Source of the DNA: Selaginella moellendorffii
Taxonomy: Eukaryota > Streptophyta > Lycopodiopsida > Selaginellales > Selaginellaceae
Assembly (NCBI RefSeq): GCF_000143415.4
Contig: NW_003314335.1
Span: forward strand, 908,930-972,929
Length of the DNA stretch: 64,000 nt
Direction: 5' to 3'
Shown one piece after another: positions 51,851-62,750 of the stretch. The number at the start of each line of letters is the position of its first letter. Position 1 is the first letter of the stretch. The notes beneath the pieces were generated by a model. The model was not told where the DNA came from and did not search any database. It saw only the letters and a program-made list of their open reading frames with translations. A program made the translations under genes and the position numbers.

Positions 51851-54800
51851 GGCCTCCCATTAAACACCATCCTGATTCACTCTCTCTTTGCTTACTTGGT
51901 GATGACGTGGCATCAGCCCTTCTTTTTGTTTTATCTCCCGTCCGTCGCCGCTGTGCACTCCCACCTGTGGCTATCACCTGCCCGGCCCGCCCGCTCGCCC
52001 TCACGGCTCCCACCCACACTCCCACCTGCCCCCACATGTCCATGTGTGCCCTAAAATTACTTCCACATGGCCACAGCCCCAACACTTAGCCAAATTTCAA
52101 TCAGTGTGTGTGTGGACGCCTTTCTACATGCTTTACGTGGCCAATGAGTGTTATGGATGACCATTAGGAGTGGTAAACTTATGAAATCTTCTCACTAATT
52201 TAAATATATGCAATTTAAGTATATAAAGAGTTTGTTTTTTTAGCTAAGATTGAGTTTTTCGTTTAAAGAGTTTTTCTTTCTTGTCTTCCTCTGCCTAGTA
52301 AAAGGAGTTGCTTCTGGACTACTAGAAGCTTTTCTTTTACCTGTAATTCTTTCCACCAAAGGTTTTGCTCACTTCAAAGATGTACCATAACTATCAACAT
52401 GCTGTTGAAATTCTGTTGCAGGATGAATAAGATCGTCTGGCCTAGCTTTAAAAGTTGCAACCTTCTACTGTATCATTTCTAAATCGTTGTCAACCATAGA
52501 TAAAAAAGCTTCTTCATCAGGAAGATCTTGTAAGATATCCATCATCTTTTGTTGTAATATTTCTTTTGTAACTTTTGATGGAGTGGTATCTTCCTACTTA
52601 AAGTTCATATCAATATTTAAAATTTACTTAGTGTAAATTACCTCTATAGTAGCCTTTAGCTGAATTTCTTGTTGATGATGTATATTTTGATAGATATCTT
52701 CCTGCTCAATATTCATATATATTAGTATATAAAATATGCTAGTTTACCTCTAATGTAGTCTTCAACTGAATTTCTTGCTCATGATAAACATTTTGATGGA
52801 TGTTTTCCTGCTCAAACGTTTATATGTATTTCAAAATTTTAATTAATAAGTGAATTACTTCTGTCATAGCTTCCAAGTCAAGCGCTTCAAAATCTTGATG
52901 ACGATAAAATAAATCATCTTACCCAAGTTCTAAGATTGCATATGATTGTGATGGTTGAACCTCATAACTAGTTGTAGTCCAATCAGTTTTTTCTCCTTGT
53001 TTTAACATAATAACTTTTGTTTGATGCTTGCAAAAGTTTCTTTTGGTTGCCCATGGACAATTACACCAAGTCGAAAAAGCCCAATCACTATGTCCTTCAC
53101 CTCCAACAACAAGATACAGTATAGTTGGATCTGAAGAGAATTGTACATAAAATTTATGAGTATTGTCCTTATTGAATTTTACTTGAGAGTCGTTAATATT
53201 TTTTGTTTTAATAATCGCACCATTGATTAATTTTTCATATGCATGGTTTCGGATAAAACCATGATCTTTGCAATAACTAGTAAACTAGTACCTCGCATGA
53301 ACCTTAGTAATAAGTTAATGAATTGCCCAATCCATCATTCGATTGCGAGTATGTTTTTTTTCAGATGAGAGTATAGCTTTCATATTTGCATAGAATGCCT
53401 AAATCAAACTATTTGTTTCCTTATTAGCATGATCTATCAAATATAAATTAAAAAAAAATTATAAAAATTAAAATATTGATTCACTTACCAACTTTGTCCT
53501 TCCATTCGTCTTGAAAATACTTGATAATAAAGGCTACTTCATTTTGAAAATCCACCTCAAAATGTTTAATAAATTATTTAATCTCAGCTCGCATAATATT
53601 ATCATCATAAAAAGCTGCATGAATTGAATGATACATAATATCCGAAATGTTTCCATATTTCCATCTTAATATCCCAAGATTTCACCTTACGAATAATATG
53701 TTTGAGCCATTTCATCCTTACATACCAAATACATAATAGAAATTGACAATCAAATGTAACTCTATATAGAAGAAAACAATTAAATTATTTCATATCAAAT
53801 TAATTACCTTATAGCATTAATCTTTGTTTCAGCATCATCAATCATTATCGCCCGTGGTTTTCAATTTGGCATGTGTTCTAAAACTCATTTTTTAAGAGCT
53901 ATCATCCAATTCTTCATATGTTTTCCTTTCTCACTAGAAGTTAAAACCCATGCAATTGAAATATCATTTCCATGATAATCAAAAGCAAGCATGGTGTATA
54001 ATGGGAATTGTAAATTATTAAGTAATTTATTGAGTCTTGATGCAACTTTTGGAACTAATCGCTACAAGGTAAAATTTTCATTCAGTTTTAAGTGAATAAT
54101 ATTATTTGAAAAGTTCACCATCTTTTGTAGTTCCTAAGTTGTCTGAATCCCAATAGTAAAACAATCTTTACCTTGATCACCTTTCTGATAGAAAAATGAT
54201 TTCTCGGGATTTGTGTTCTTCCAAATACGTACACTCTATGCGTCATTCTCATATAATCGATAAGTTGAAAGTGAATACTTCCTATGCAAATTATTGATAT
54301 CCTGCATAGTTAGAAAATCATCTCAATGAGGAGGTTCACCAGCTGACTTGTTCCTTCCCACAATCTGTATATGCTTATTATAAATCTGATTTGATGTGAA
54401 ATCTTGCTGAATCATAAGAATCACCCAATGTCGAATATCTGCTGAAAGTTTCTGAGGAAATAATGACTTTCCTCCAGTCAAATCAAGTTGACCATAACAA
54501 AGAATCCCATTCTTTCTCTATGATAATATGTAATCTACATATAATCAAGCCATTTGTAAAACTGTTTGACCAAAAATTTGCAAAGGCAGCCCCGCTTATT
54601 AGAACTTCAACCTAGTCTACTTCCAAGTCCTGACTTTGGTGTAGATTCAGCAATTATAATAGAGGATGTTTCACGAGCATCTTATTTTCCATATTTTGTA
54701 TCAAGAAGTTAGTAATTATATTTTGTTAAAAAGATATACCTGATTAATGATAAAAAAGCTTGTGTTTTTGGGTCTTTTCAAATCTCTAGGATTATGATTT

Positions 54801-55282
54801 TTGTTGGAAAATCGCCAAAAATCCACTCCATCACCCCATCTCTCACCATCTAGAAACTTGTTCACATCCTTCTGTAATATATACACAATAGGAGTTACAG
54901 TTTCATTTGATTTAGACAAATTCCAATTTAAATCATCTACACAAAAATAATACTTTTCATGGAATTTTTGCACCTCATCAAGCCATGGGGGATCCTAAAT
55001 GATTTTCTTGAATCAATATGAAATTGAATTGATTGCTTACCTCTGGAAATTGATGTGCTGCTGCCATGCTTGATCATAAAAGAAACAGAAACGTTTTTAA
55101 GTCAATTATGGAGCAACCATCAAGCGTGAATGGGGGCGCGCTGATTGAAATTTGGCTAAGTGTTGGGGCTGTGGCCACGTGGTATTTTAGGGCGCACGCT
55201 GGGAACAAAAAGAAGGGCTGATGCCATGTCATTGCCAGGTAAGCGGAGAGAGAGTGAATCAGGATGGTGTTTAATGGCAGGC
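51851..55282 (-). mobile_element. Mutator-like element (MULE)
   Basis: Long terminal inverted repeats: 51851 onward (GCCTCCCATTAAACACCATC...) and, inverted, 55282 backward (GCCTGCCATTAAACACCATC...), similar for about 150 bp and again over CCACAGCCCCAACACTTAGC. The left repeat carries an extra GC-rich stretch (about 51930-52040). Inside, the minus strand encodes decayed MULE transposase pieces. Flanks AAAAACTTG and AAAAATGCG may be a diverged 9-bp target duplication. It sits within a kinase pseudogene. Confidence 0.75.
52930..54975 (-). pseudogene. MULE transposase remains with SWIM zinc finger
   Basis: Minus-strand pieces in order: an N-terminal segment (KFHEKYYFCVDDLNWNLSKS, 54716-54973). 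Then the transposase core near 53820-54020: QFPLYTMLAFDYHGNDISIA, WVLTSSEKGKHMKNWMIALK, IMIDDAETKINAI. A following DCQFLLCIWYVRMKWLKHI resembles the C-W-H-x-x-x-x-W block. The C-terminal SWIM finger is CNCPWATKRNFCKH (near 53040). Several stops are present. The core-SWIM order is that of MULE/FAR1-type transposases. Confidence 0.7.
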
Positions 55283-56071
55283 AAAAATGCGGGAAGAAGT
55301 TAAGGCAGAGATCAAGGCATTGATGCATCTCTCAAAGATGCAGATCAAAAGGTAAAATGGTGAAGATTATTACTATATAATGATGGAGTTATGCTAGTGT
55401 TCACTAAGGGATATATTGCTCAAAGGAAGAAGCAAATTGAGTATAAAGTAGCAATTGTGATCAAGAAATTAACCAATGTTATGCATAAAATGCACAAAAA
55501 AGGTGTGATATATAAAAACATCAAACTAGAGAATATTTTTTGAGACTAAGAGAGAATGTTCATGCATGTAAAAGAAAGGGTTGCCACACCCTTTCTTTTA
55601 GGTATAGAGGGTGTGATTGTTAAGACAGAGAGGTACAGAGCTCTTGAGATTTCATCTCCGGCTTGTGTATTTGATGAGAGGATTGACATGTGGAGCATGG
55701 GGACTATCTTGTATGAGATGTTATTTGGGACGTGCCTATTTTTAAAACTGGAGTCAAATGAAATCTTGAGGTTGGGGTATCTAGAGATCATCTCACTTAA
55801 GTGAACAAGCATGTCCCAGGAAGCAAAGAATCTTATCCTTCATTTGCTCCACATGGATTCTAAGACAAGCTTATCTTTACAGAAATTGAAAAAGCATCCA
55901 TGGGTGGTGAAGAACTCACAGCATGAATTAACAATAGAGGAACTATATCAAACTATAGGAAAGGCAAGTTTGAAATTAATTTTGCATCACCTGAAAAAAG
56001 AAGTAAAAGAAGGAACAATTAAAAACTATAATAATAGAGGTAAAGAAGATCTAGCTTTGATGTGTGAATAA

Positions 56072-56308
56072 TGCATGGTAAGTTGTGATGTTATAAAGTT
56101 TTGTATACAAACTGTACAAAATAATTTTGGTGTAAGATATGATGATTTCCTGGTGGAGTGGAAATCAAAACGTTGACCTTGAACCTCTAACATAAAAATG
56201 CAAAACACTAGCTTTCCTAGCAGAAATCAAAATCATTAGCATAAGTTTTAGTTTTAGTAAGTTTTAGTTGTATGTTCTTGAGCACATCATAGTTTAGTAA
56301 TTTTTCCT
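56072..56308. other. spacer
   Basis: AT-rich stretch between the kinase relic and the FAD-oxidase relic; nothing recognised. Confidence 0.4.
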
Positions 56309-57320
56309 AGTGTCCCATACCTCACTTCCAACGCAGTTGGGGCATGCCAGAACGTCATGGGGATCAACCTGTGCCTTGATCTCGCCAAGCCTCTCGTAGT
56401 GCACCGAAGAACAACGTCTGCCAATCCGGCTTGTTGTAATCTCCCTCGTTCATATAGCTCCCAGACTCCAGTGCCAAGTCTCTAAACACCTGGTTCGCAC
56501 TCGTGATGCCTGCAAACTTGTGCTGGATCACATCGTCGCTTGCATTGTCGTCCCACACGGCCTGGATGACAGTGTGCCACAGGGCCTTCCTCCACGCAGG
56601 ATTCAGCGCAGCACTGTGCTCGTCACCTAGAGCTCCAGCTCCACCACCAACGCCCATGGTGAGAATGAAGTTCCTGGCGCCGTTGCTCGAGTTCCTGGTG
56701 AGGATCCCCATGTAGGCGTCGGCGATGGCGTCCAAGCAGTTGACAAACAGCGACCTGGGAAGCAGCTTGCTGGCCAGGATCCCGTGCACGGCGTTCTTGC
56801 ACAGCGTGGCATTGAAGAAGGCGTAGAAGTTTGGAAACGTGGCGATTCTCTGGAGCACCTTGAGCCCCGGGTGGCTGGCCGCGAAGTCGACCAATGGCTG
56901 CCAGTCCTGCTGCGCTGTGCTCTGGTTGCCCCCGGGAAGAACGTAGTTCAAGTGACCGCCATTGGGAAGGGCGACAAAGCCTCCTCCGTATCCTTTGTCT
57001 GCAGTGGATGGCATGAGCCTGGCGTACTCGGCGATGAAGTCCCTCAGGCTGGAAGAATCGTTGGCTGAGACCTCGTGGTGGACGTTGGTGACAGCTGCTG
57101 GTGCCGGGTGAGTCCTGTAAGTGACGCTGAGAACCACGCCAAATGTTGCGGGGCCGCCACCCGGAGAGCCCAGAAGGGATCCTTGTTCTGGCACTCGTTG
57201 GCCACGAAGTAGCTTTCATCGGGTGTCACCACGTTGATCTCGAGGATGTTGTCGGCTGGGAGGCCATAAGTTGGTGCAAGAACGCTGTGTCCGCCACCTC
57301 CGACGTATCATCCCACAGCA
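56309..57320 (-). pseudogene. FAD-linked (berberine-bridge-like) oxidase fragment
   Basis: The minus strand reads GGGHSVLAPTYGLPADNILE and VVTPDESYFVANECQNKDPF-WALR, then shifts frame at the GGGPATFG motif near 57180 (one base short). It continues PATFGVVLSVTYRTHPAPAA, FILTMGVGGGAGALG and NEGDYNKPDWQTLFFG, and shifts frame again near 56395 before ERLGEIKAQVDPHDVLACPN with CVGSEVW to a TAA-region end. The first half of the FAD domain, with the flavin-linking His, is absent. The family (PCMH-type FAD domain plus BBE C-terminus) oxidises sugars or alcohols. Two frameshifts and missing N-terminus mark a relic. Confidence 0.78.
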
Positions 57321-57760
57321 CCAACACGAGCTCAAGTTGGATCATCAAGAGAAAGAGAAATTATCAAGAAACTCCTTGGACAAAGTGACTGCAAATGCTG
57401 AGTAATAATCGTGCAGCAGCTTATAAGAGATGTAATTCGAACTGCACAAGAGAACAACTTTGTTACATCCATGGAGCCACAAAACGACTCACTCAAAGTT
57501 ACCTTACGAGTAGAGTCACATGTTTTCGACATGATCACACAACCCTGCCAATCAGAGCGACATTTCGTAAGCGTACGGAAGTGATAACGAAAGTTAGCAT
57601 GTTATGGAGTAAAAAACGTTTCAACAATCCTTGATCTCTATCATTTTGCTTGCGAATGCTGCAGCATTGTCTTCTTAATTAAAGCCTAAGTAAAAGATAA
57701 ATAAGTAAACAGGAACACCAGAAAAATGCGCTTACTCGGTACTGGCTGCGTTGTTTTCTT
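57321..57760. other. spacer
   Basis: No gene recognised. Confidence 0.4.
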
Positions 57761-57769
57761 ACACGAATT

Positions 57770-58777
57770 ATCTCGAGGCGTGACAAAGGATCTCTATCTT
57801 CGCAGCTGCCTGTGCCTGTTCTCTTGAAATAGTTGCTGTCTAGACCATCCTGGCTCACGTTGAGCATAAAGAATGAAACGGTGCTCAAGCATGGATCGCT
57901 GCGATCGATCTCTCGTCTTAAAGTTAGGGTCGACCGTATCCAAGTGGTGCAATGAAACCAAGGGAGTAGTCGGGTGAGAGTCGAGCAACCCGATAGCATC
58001 TCCACGAACGTCCATCTGCTAGAGCACGAAAGTTTTGAGAAGGAGCTCGAGCAGCCAGCCCTTTACCTGATGAAATCCTCTGTCCAACGTCAGTGGCACT
58101 CCAAGTTCTGCCATGCAAGCTTGTAGCTCCCCATACGTGATAGTTCCTCCTAATCCAGTTGTCTCTCGAGCGCTTCCACAAGTGAGTAGCTCCGTGCAAT
58201 CCCAGCACCCCCGAAAGCCATGTTTGTCGAGAACCCTGTAACACTCTGGTAGTGGCTCTCCGAAAAAGCACCGATGTAGTATAAAACTGACTGTGGTCGT
58301 ACTTGGGCGAGATTGTCCACGACGAAGAAGGTGTCGTCGTCCAAAAGAACGAACCAATGCACCCCAAAAAATTTGAGCCGGAACAACTCCGAAGGAAACC
58401 TCGAGACTCTAATCTGGTCCTTCATCTGCTGGCCCGTTAAGGTGAAGTTTCTCGAAAGCTCGTTGTTGTCGACGACTTGGAGCGGAGGCAGCGATCCATC
58501 TCGGCGAGAGCACCCCTCTCGTTTGATTCGGCCGCCACCAAAGCCTCACGTAGTTCTTTCTCTGATCCCAAACCTGTGACCTGCTCCGATCCCAAACATT
58601 ATATTCTGCACTTTGGTCGTCCTGGTGCTGCTGCCGCTCCCAAGATGGCGATCGCAAAAAATAACCACGGTAGAGCTTCTGTGAAGATAAGTTAGTTCCC
58701 AAGAAAACAAGGACGCAGCTTGTAGCAAGAAGAATTATCGTTGCAAAGAACAAATGCCTGGCAGCCATAGAGGCCAT
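57770..58777 (-). pseudogene. fringe-like glycosyltransferase (DUF604), copy A
   Basis: ATG 58777 opens a short cytosolic part and a signal anchor (HLFFATIILLATSCVLVFLG), as for Golgi type-II proteins. Then come YVRLWWRPNQTRGVLS, VSRFPSELFRLKFFGVHWFV and the metal-binding LLDDDTFFV, YYIGAFSESHYQSVTG, MAFGGAGIARSYSLVEAL, ELQACMAELGVPLTLDRGFH and LDSHPTTPLVSLHHLDTVDP. These are the ordered marks of plant DUF604 beta-1,3-glycosyltransferases. The frame changes after TRGVLS (near 58505) and after ERQLD-stop (near 58155), so this copy is probably dead. An intron seems to lie near 58020-58070. Confidence 0.7.
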
Positions 58778-59245
58778 GGATCTTGATAGCGAAGTTTTGG
58801 GCGATTGATCGCTGGTAGGAGGCTGTTCTAGAGTACGATCCGGTAGGGAGGGGATCGCGCTCTAGAGCCGCGATTGGTGTTCTTGGGGTTTTGGAGTGAT
58901 TCGAAGCCGCATTGTGCCGACCGGCACGATATTTCGAGATGGATCGCGATACAGAATCTCCGTTTTTGTTTTCCAGGAAAAAGGCAAGCTCGTTTTGGAA
59001 ACTCCACAAGTAAGTTTCGAACTCTTGCGTAGAATGTTTTTGCTTGTTTGCTTGCGAGTTTTGGCCAGAGTGTTGGCAAAGAGTCTTTTTAAACGTAGCT
59101 GATTTCTCTACTGGCCTCTCTTCCTCGTAGAATGGTTTCTAGCTTCCTGCCCATCCTTGCTGCCAGGCATTTGGTTCTTCCAGCGATGGCTACAAATCTT
59201 TGCATTTCTGCTCAACTCACAACGTAAAACCAAACTTACTCAGGA
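58778..59245. other. spacer between glycosyltransferase copies
   Basis: No gene recognised. The part just upstream of 58777 would be the promoter of copy A. Confidence 0.4.
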
Positions 59246-60400
59246 TTAAAAAGTAAAGTTAGCCTTGAATCCAGAGTTACATCCTTGACCAGATAAATCT
59301 AAATCCTTCTCGGAGCGTAAACACTTCCACCGTGTCCTCTCTTCCCGCGCATAGCTACTGCTTGACTTTCCGGGTTCTCTCTCGTCGTGAAGGCGATTCC
59401 CACGCGATCGGAAGACGAATCCCCAAGACAGTTTGATCGTCCAGTCCCGATTGGGATCGTAGCAGAAGGATTTCTGGAGCAAGCCCATTGGATCCACCCC
59501 GTGCGCGCTCCCGATCAGATGCTTGATGCTCTCGATCCTCCCCATCCTTGGATCCAGGAGCGAGACGAGCGGTGTCGAGAAGAGCAAGCCAGAGGCGTCG
59601 TCCAGGACGTCAAACTGGTGGAATCCACGCTCCACCGTGAGCGGCACGCCCAATTCCACCACACAGGCATGTGTTGAGGTATACGCTCTCTATGACATGA
59701 TCCTAAGTGGCAGGAGTGCCACTTCATTGATCTAGGTGTAGGCTAGAGGTGTGTCTCTTGATCATGTATATATATTTATGATATAATATACAATTATCCT
59801 TTGAGTCATCCACCATTGTAGCTTTTGCTCTTCTTCTATTCAGTGTGGATCTTAGTGTCCGCACTATACAATCCATGGTATCTCTCGAGGCAATCATCCA
59901 AGACCTTGTCAAGCTCCTCGGCAAGCGCGTAGCTAATCACGAAACCAGTGCCTCCATACACCATGTTTGTCAAGAATCCATCCACGTTTGGAAGTGGCTC
60001 TCGGATTATGCGGGTGTGGGATTGTCTCGCTACATGGATGTGGTGCCTTCCATTTGATGATGATCTTTCGTACGTGTATCGAAACTTGGAGGTGTCACTG
60101 GAAACATTGATCTCGGGTAGCGTGTCCTGGTCTGGTAGGAAATTCACTGCTTCTTCCAGCCAAACGAAGCCTCTCATTCGCTCCTCCAGCCTCCACCATG
60201 CTTGACAAGTTCTTTGCCCGAATCCCACATCGTGGCGTTGGAGCTGATCCAAACACAATGTTCGTGAGATTGGTATCTCCCACGTCTTGTTTGATCGTAT
60301 GCGATCATGTTCTTGAGTTGAAATTCACGTAGTGTCTCACGGTGAGATGGACGGTCACAGCGTACAAAGAAGAACTCCATACGCTAGAACAAGGAGAACG
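59246..60400 (-). pseudogene. fringe-like glycosyltransferase (DUF604), copy B
   Basis: Minus-strand order: a start region near 60380 (MEFFFVRCDRPSHRE), TNIVFGSA, ERMRGFVWLEEAVNFLPDQD, INVSSDTSKFRYTYERSSSN, PNVDGFLTNMVYGGTGFVIS, YALAEELDKVLDDCLERYHG up to KIH, then after an insertion VELGVPLTVERGFHQFDVLD and a tail to 59246. The block with the metal-binding Asp-Asp-Asp motif between RYTYER and the MVYGG segment is missing, so the copy could not be active. A 171-bp insertion at 59672-59842 interrupts it. Confidence 0.7.
59672..59842. mobile_element. probable solo LTR inserted in glycosyltransferase copy B
   Basis: A 171-bp segment starts TGTTGAGG and ends TTCA. It carries a TATA-rich core (TATATATATTTATGATATAA) and separates codons that are adjacent in copy A (KIH and VELGV). 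TGTTG is a common start of copia LTRs. The flanks GCATG and GTGTG are not a clean duplication, so the exact ends are uncertain. Confidence 0.4.
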
Positions 60401-60512
60401 ATCATCCCAGAATATATCACCTCTTTCTTCTTCGCAATCGAAATACTATCACAATGAAAAGGTGGTGGCATTTTTATAGTTTGCTAAGATCCCAGGAAGT
60501 ACCCATCTGTTT

Positions 60513-60998
60513 TTAGGGTTCTTTGCTTCCGTCGACGAAGAGGCCAAAGGAGAGGCCGACTTTCCAGTAATTGAGCATTTTCACCAGGAATCGCAACTTC
60601 TCCGTCACGGGCGGGATCTTATACATGAGAAATCCAATGCCTTCGATCACAGCCACGATGATCGCGCCCACCAGCACGTCCCAGTCCCCTGTTTGCCCCA
60701 GCACCGTGGCCAGGGCGTTGCCCGAGTAGAATCCCAGGAGCAGCAAGAACACTTTGAGCGGCAAATTGCGTCTGATCTCCCGGAATCGCTCCAGCAGATC
60801 GATCCTTTTCGCTTCCAGTAGCTGTCCAAGACGAGTGGAGATGGGATTATTGCCGCTCCCGCGTCTTCTCACTGGATCCTCGCTGAATCCGTTGCTGCTA
60901 CTGGCGCCATCGGTTCGTAGGGTTCTCGTGACGATGCTGGATCGCTGGTGTGGACCAATGTAAAGCAGGATTGGGGAAGAACAGACAAATGCCGCCAT
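60513..60998 (-). CDS. Ycf20-like plastid protein
   Basis: Single-exon frame of 161 residues from ATG 60998. Residues 1-50 look like a transit peptide (Ser/Arg-rich, few acidic residues). The Ycf20 domain follows: NLPLKVFLLLLGFYSGNALA, TVLGQTGDWDVLVGAIIVAV and the end KMLNYWKVGLSFGLFVDGSK. Two to three membrane segments are expected. Ycf20 is encoded by plastids of red algae and by the nucleus in land plants; the Arabidopsis relative affects non-photochemical quenching. Its start lies close to the divergent PPR relic. Confidence 0.88.
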   Translation of the reverse strand: MAAFVCSSPILLYIGPHQRSSIVTRTLRTDGASSSNGFSEDPVRRRGSGNNPISTRLGQLLEAKRIDLLERFREIRRNLPLKVFLLLLGFYSGNALATVLGQTGDWDVLVGAIIVAVIEGIGFLMYKIPPVTEKLRFLVKMLNYWKVGLSFGLFVDGSKEP

Positions 60999-61013
60999 GC
61001 GATCCCAAAACCC

Positions 61014-62750
61014 TAGCCAGGAAAGAACCCTACCGAAGAATGTGCCATGGCGCTTGTAACCGGCGCCATTCCGGTGGCGATCGCGAGCTCATCCTCGACA
61101 TCTTTGGCTCCGATTTCTTGCAGCGCGCAGGCCGTACAGCAAAATGTGAGCTTCTGGAAGAATGCCACTGCCACTGCTGGCGAGGAGCAAATATTTTCAG
61201 GCCAGGGACCAGGTACGTCGCGGCAGTGGACGAAGAATCGGTGACAGAGATTTACAAGCGTCTCGAATCGAGGTTGATTCTGGTGGGGAGTTTAGCCGCA
61301 TTCCAGGGCCTCCACTTTAGCCATATTGCAGTGTGCAAGATCTTGTAAAGAACGAAAAATCCAGACACTGCTCTCGCGTTCTTCCAGTGGCTGACCAAAG
61401 AAGCTTGTTACAATCCCAATACGGTGGCATACAATTACTTGCTCAATGCGCTCGTCAAGGCCAGGAGAATCCATCAAGTGAGAGAGATGCTGGATCGAAA
61501 AACTCTAGGGTAGTTCGTGCACAGCGAGTTCACATATGGAACTCTCGTCCACGGCCACAGCCTTGCCGGGGAGTTCGACGAGGCAAAGAGGCTTGTGGAG
61601 GAGTTTAAGGATACAGTGATGAGCCCCGGGAGCTTGCTCGTTCTCCACAGCCTCATGCTCAAAGGTTTCTCCGAGGCTGTGGACGAGGCCAAGAGCCATC
61701 TCCACTGGATGGATTGCAAGCCCAACAGCGTCTCCTACAACACGCTCATTGATGCGCTGTGTAGCTTCGGGAGGATCTAGGAGGCCCGTGAAGAGCTCCA
61801 GGCCATGGCCAAGCGAGGCGTGGGTGGCTTACAACGCGATGGCCACGGGCCTCAGCAAAGCTGGCCTCGACGAGGCTTTTGAGCTCATGGGAGTGATGGA
61901 AAGCGCTGGTTTTGCTCTGACGGCTGTGACTTTCAATCCGGTGGTGGAGTTTCTCTGCAAATCCGGGAGGCCGGACGAGGCATGCAAGGTGATGGAGACA
62001 ATGCTTCTCAGGAACATCGAGCCCAACATTCTGACGCTCAACTTGATCCTCCACGCCTTCTGCAAGGCGGCACGGCCCGAGGAAGCGCTCGGCATGACGG
62101 ACATAATGGTGGAGATGGGATTCTGCCCGACCATCGTCACCTTCAACGCGCTGCTGGAGCTGTTCTGCAACACCGATCAGATGGACAGCGCCGCCGAGCT
62201 CCTGGAAACGATGGCGCGCAGCAAGTGCAAGCCAAACTTCGTGACTTACAGCATCATGGTCCAAAAGTTTGCAGAGATGGGGAGAATGGTGGAAGCTCGA
62301 GCGTTCCTGGAGCAGCTGGTGGTGTGTGGCTATGCTCCCAATCTCCTGGTGTGCAATGGCTACGTCGCGGGGCTTTGCAAAACCGGAGAGATGGATCTAA
62401 ACACCGCGACTTACAACAGCCTTGTGGAGGGTTTTTGCAAGCTCGGTAGCGGAGAGGGTCCTCGAGGAGATGATCGCTGAGGGAAGCCTTCTGGACTCGA
62501 CCACTTACAGCGTTTTGATCCAGGGGCTTTGCAGCGCTGGACAGATCAAGCACGCCTTCATGGCGGGCGGTGGAATCAGTGAGGCTGGATCCAGCCACCT
62601 TTGTCAAGCTGATAGAGAAGCTGTGTGAATTGGGAGAGATGGTCAGGGCCACTAGAGAATGGGAGATGAGCACGAAGAGTTTCGTGTATGCTCACTGCCC
62701 AAGTAACTTGGAGGAGCATCACCATGAACGCTGTAAGAAACGAAAGGACT
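61014..62750 (+). pseudogene. P-class PPR gene, broken
   Basis: Opens near MALVTGAIPVAIASSSSTSL (61047). Frames then change: LESRLILVGSLAAFQGLHFS, PDTALAFFQWLTKEACYNPN and VAYNYLLNALVKARRIHQVR, stop at 61511, FTYGTLVHGHSLAGEFDEAK, PNSVSYNTLIDALCSFGRI with stop at 61778. A long intact block (61830-62450) holds at least eight 35-residue P repeats: TFNPVVEFLCKSGRPDEACK, TLNLILHAFCKAARPEEALG, TFNALLELFCNTDQMDSAAE, TYSIMVQKFAEMGRMVEARA. After 62455 it shifts again to VLEEMIAEGSLLDSTTYSVL. P-class PPRs stabilise or process organellar RNA. At least three stops and two frameshifts make it a pseudogene, unless some breaks are assembly errors. Confidence 0.78.

Larger units (their letters stand above)
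51678..56071 (+). pseudogene. protein kinase pseudogene split by a MULE
   Basis: The N-lobe lies at 51678-51850: SIENFYTFELGQRG-stop, then YKITRKVDGKLFACKSIKVN with the VAIK-type Lys (ACKS). The C-lobe resumes at about 55285: MREEVKAEIKALMHLSK, HKKGVIYKNIKLENIF (the HRD motif is lost), CVFDERIDMWSMGTILYEML (subdomain IX) and SQEAKNLILHLLHMDSKTSL with KKHPWVV, the typical C-lobe end. Stops and frame changes occur in both halves, and a DFG motif is not visible. NEK- or CDPK-like kinases fit best. The 3.4-kb insertion at 51851-55282 separates the halves. Confidence 0.7.
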
